DNA of 57,857 nucleotides from Phycisphaerales bacterium (GTDB lineage: Bacteria > Planctomycetota > Phycisphaerae > Phycisphaerales > UBA1924): assembly GCA_017640485.1 (NCBI GenBank), contig JAEPQP010000003.1:1-57857 (forward strand). The letters run 5' to 3'. Numbering within the stretch: position 1 is the stretch's first letter; every line of letters starts with the position of its first letter. The notes below the pieces were generated by a model, which was not told where the DNA came from, ran no database searches, and saw only the letters and a list, made by a program, of their open reading frames with translations. A program made the translations under genes and the position numbers. Of this stretch, positions 55,925-57,857 are shown piece after piece.

Positions 55925-57289
55925 TCCCCACCCCTCAACCTCAATCACACGCTCAAGATCAATCGTCTTGATCCAATCCGGCTCTTGCTCGAAAGTCCCC
56001 TCTCCCTCTTCGTCCCAAGCAAAGCTCTCTATATTCTGAAGATCAGTCAACACCAACACCACACGTGCGCGGACAACCACTCTTCCAGCTTGGGTAACGG
56101 CGAACGACAAGCGCGGCTGATCTATCTCAAAGCTACTTGTTGCAAACCGCTCTAACCGATCCTGAATCAGACTGATCCATGGCCGGGGATCTTCGCTCCC
56201 ACCGTGCTGTTCAAGTTCAGGATCGACAACAAACCCGCGAAAGAAATAGGTGGGAACCAGACTTCCAGAAGCAAGGGATGGCAAACTTGATTTCAACGCC
56301 ACTTCGATCGATTGACCAATCTTCACTGTCTCCGGGCATGAAAGCTCAATCGGTGGTAAGCCCTCCATGATCGCATTCAGCTGATCGGGCTGCAAACTCC
56401 CATCAAGATAACACGCAACGAGCCAACCCCGCTGCGTTGATCCCACCCAATCATCTTGACTCTGTTCAATCAGCGAGTCGATCAGTGCCTTCTTCTCTTC
56501 GATGGTCATGGGTTCTGAAATCAACTGTGCGAACGCCTGTTCGTCCCCGCTGAAAAGTGTACTGAGCGCCCCCCGCGGCATCACGCTGTACAGAACAGCG
56601 GGCTTCGCAAAGCTCAGGTACGTCAGCGATCCACCTAAGAGAATGGTGACCACCCCGACCTGCCAGAGCCAACCCCAGCGAACTCTGGGTCGATCAGTGG
56701 TGTACGACTCATCAAGGATCGACACGCCGCACTCTGGACACATGCAAGGCAGCGTAAGACCCGTCAGTGGATACGAGCAGCGATCACAGCTGATCTGTCC
56801 GGGTTCACGAGCTCGCACACTGAGCACCATCAACACAATCCCAGCATAGAAGATGTACAAACTCAACGACATCACTGTGCCAGAGAAATCGAATCCCGAC
56901 ATCAGCAGAATCTGACTCAGCAGGATCATCGCGATGATGAGCATGTAGAAACGGATGTTGTCGCGGAGCGGAATATCCCAAGGAACCACACGAAGCGCAT
57001 CACGCTGCAATCGAGCATCCTGCGATTGAGAGGAAGGCTTCTGAATTTCTTTGCGTGCAAAAGACGAGACCCCAACCCACGCGATCAGCGTACAGCCTAA
57101 GAAAGCAAATCGCATTGCGTATCCGAGATTTCCCACGATGACCACGATAATCATGACCAGCATCATCCCGATGCACCAGCTATAGCCATGGCAGACCCGA
57201 CGATTCATCTTCAATCGATTTCGATTGATCCGCGGCCGAATCTTGGGGATCGGTTCTCCAATCACAATATCAGGGTGGTGCTGGGTCAC
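55910..57289 (-). CDS. Zinc-ribbon membrane protein with large C-terminal domain
   Basis: 459 residues from GTG 57289. Four membrane helices occupy about 40-165. The zinc ribbon CDRCSYPLTGLTLPCMCPEC follows at about 175, then another helix (about 215-235). A soluble domain of about 220 residues follows, with beta-rich C-terminal part (LSFAVTQAGRVVVRARVVLV). The ribbon matches that of the 161-residue protein ending at 42506. Codon use is A/T-richer than dut. No known enzymatic motif. TATACT precedes the GTG by 6 nt. Confidence 0.72.
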   Translation of the reverse strand: MTQHHPDIVIGEPIPKIRPRINRNRLKMNRRVCHGYSWCIGMMLVMIIVVIVGNLGYAMRFAFLGCTLIAWVGVSSFARKEIQKPSSQSQDARLQRDALRVVPWDIPLRDNIRFYMLIIAMILLSQILLMSGFDFSGTVMSLSLYIFYAGIVLMVLSVRAREPGQISCDRCSYPLTGLTLPCMCPECGVSILDESYTTDRPRVRWGWLWQVGVVTILLGGSLTYLSFAKPAVLYSVMPRGALSTLFSGDEQAFAQLISEPMTIEEKKALIDSLIEQSQDDWVGSTQRGWLVACYLDGSLQPDQLNAIMEGLPPIELSCPETVKIGQSIEVALKSSLPSLASGSLVPTYFFRGFVVDPELEQHGGSEDPRPWISLIQDRLERFATSSFEIDQPRLSFAVTQAGRVVVRARVVLVLTDLQNIESFAWDEEGEGTFEQEPDWIKTIDLERVIEVEGWGLESG

Positions 57290-57295
57290 GCGTAG

Positions 57296-57301
57296 AGTAT
57301 A
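57296..57301 (-). promoter_or_regulatory. -10-like TATACT 6 nt before zinc-ribbon gene
   Basis: Minus strand TATACT, then CTACGC, then GTG 57289. No Shine-Dalgarno. Confidence 0.5.
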
Positions 57302-57365
57302 CGAACAAAAGAAAGCCGCCCGCGAGCATCACGGGCGGCTGTGTATTGTAAATGTGGAACCAAAC

Positions 57366-57761
57366 TCAGAGCTTTAGATCACCAAGCCCCATGCCCATGC
57401 CGCCGGCGTCGCCCAGACCGCCGCCTTTCTTGGAGCCACCCTTGTTCTGCTTCTTCGCTTGCTCGCGCATGCGGCGCAGTTCGGGGGTCTCTTCGCGGAC
57501 CGCGACCTCGTCGCGTCCGCCTCGACCGCCGCGGCCTCCGCCTCCGGATTGCTGCGGACGATCCTTGAGCTGCTTGATCGACAGCGAGATCTTGTGATCC
57601 TCAGGGTTCACGCTCAGGACCTTGACCTGCACGACCTCCCCTTCTTGGAGGACATCGCTGACCGCGTTGACACGCTTCCAGTCGATCTCGGAGATGTGCA
57701 CCAAGCCTTCAACACCCGGCGCGACCTCGACGAACGCGCCGAAGACCATGATCTTCGTGAC
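57366..57761 (-). CDS. rpsA: C-terminal fragment of ribosomal protein S1-like gene
   Basis: The reading frame encodes the last S1 RNA-binding domain ([20 protein letters not shown], then [20 protein letters not shown] and [18 protein letters not shown]). A Gly/Arg-rich linker and a Gly/Met-rich end ([12 protein letters not shown]) follow. The domain is complete from about VTKIM onward, but an in-frame TAG (57762-57764) and a TAA further upstream interrupt it. The last about 95 bases instead read as open on the plus strand ([20 protein letters not shown]). This looks like a contig-end chimera or a rearrangement rather than a true stop. Polynucleotide phosphorylase is a less likely source. Confidence 0.6.
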   Translation of the reverse strand, partial: VTKIMVFGAFVEVAPGVEGLVHISEIDWKRVNAVSDVLQEGEVVQVKVLSVNPEDHKISLSIKQLKDRPQQSGGGGRGGRGGRDEVAVREETPELRRMREQAKKQNKGGSKKGGGLGDAGGMGMGLGDLKL

Positions 57762-57857
57762 CTAGCCCGTGAGCTCGGCAACCTCGAAGACTTACGAACC
57801 AACCGAGCAGAACGGGTCCGCATGGAGCTGATTCATCCAAAGACCGATCCGGTTCTC

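Noticed and set aside
57366-57857. Programmed frameshift or readthrough in the S1 gene
   Set aside because: Two separate in-frame stops and a switch to plus-strand coding fit a broken contig end better than recoding.

Overview
The window looks like a contig from a marine planctomycete, most likely of class Phycisphaerae. The evidence is internal. Four secreted proteins end in a short Pro-Ala / hydrophobic / Arg-Arg-Arg tail of the PEP-CTERM type. A beta-helix protein ends in a planctomycete GC-type dockerin-like motif. An ECF sigma factor is fused translationally to a membrane Ser/Thr kinase with TPR repeats. There is also a TPR protein carrying two RNA polymerase alpha-CTD modules. No tRNA, rRNA, CRISPR array, prophage or insertion sequence was found. 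Most of the content is core chromosome.

Layout. 0-6 kb (minus strand) is a signalling block: an orphan Tat-exported solute-binding protein followed 7 bp later by a HAMP histidine kinase that runs off the left edge, and an ECF sigma factor overlapping a PknB-type kinase. 6-11 kb holds a secreted beta-helix protein, a THUMP methyltransferase, a DUF1330 protein, a Nudix hydrolase and a PEP-CTERM-like protein. 11-16 kb has a stand-alone atpD followed by a lipoprotein, an MscS channel, a HEAT-repeat protein and a second PEP-CTERM-like protein. 16-22 kb carries ribH-nusB-ftsY, a UbiA-like membrane protein, and a minus-strand run of an RsbW-like ATPase, a STAS protein and an MlaE permease. 22-30 kb has guaA, two GNAT/membrane protein genes, YceI, an EEP-family lipoprotein, a PEP-CTERM-like protein and rnc. 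30-35 kb has an isolated rpmH (too short for routine ORF callers), a paralogue of the 28.7 kb exoprotein, a lone nuoB, a two-ACT-domain protein, a BrkB/YihY protein and rluB. 35-43 kb has a coiled-coil protein followed by gspD-gspE. 43-57 kb has aroC, a spermidine-synthase-like membrane fusion, a BFD-like ferredoxin, an RNHCP protein, the TPR-alpha-CTD protein, a MATE transporter, pdxA, pheA, a DUF4203-like membrane protein, dut and zinc-ribbon membrane proteins. The right edge has the C-terminal end of a ribosomal S1-like gene that is broken near the contig end.

The most interesting window-wide signal is in the DNA around start codons. In at least twelve genes without a clear Shine-Dalgarno, a TANNNT hexamer sits 5-7 nt (usually exactly 6) upstream of ATG/GTG, the geometry of leaderless transcripts. 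Other genes, especially secreted proteins, ribosomal protein L34 and ATP synthase, have normal Shine-Dalgarno sequences. Two start-codon modes therefore seem to coexist. Other notable points are a probable CTG start overlapping the rluB stop codon, an RNase III lacking one conserved metal-binding Asp, a THUMP methyltransferase with NPEYG in place of NPPYG, and single subunits of large complexes (atpD, nuoB, rpmH) standing outside their usual operons.
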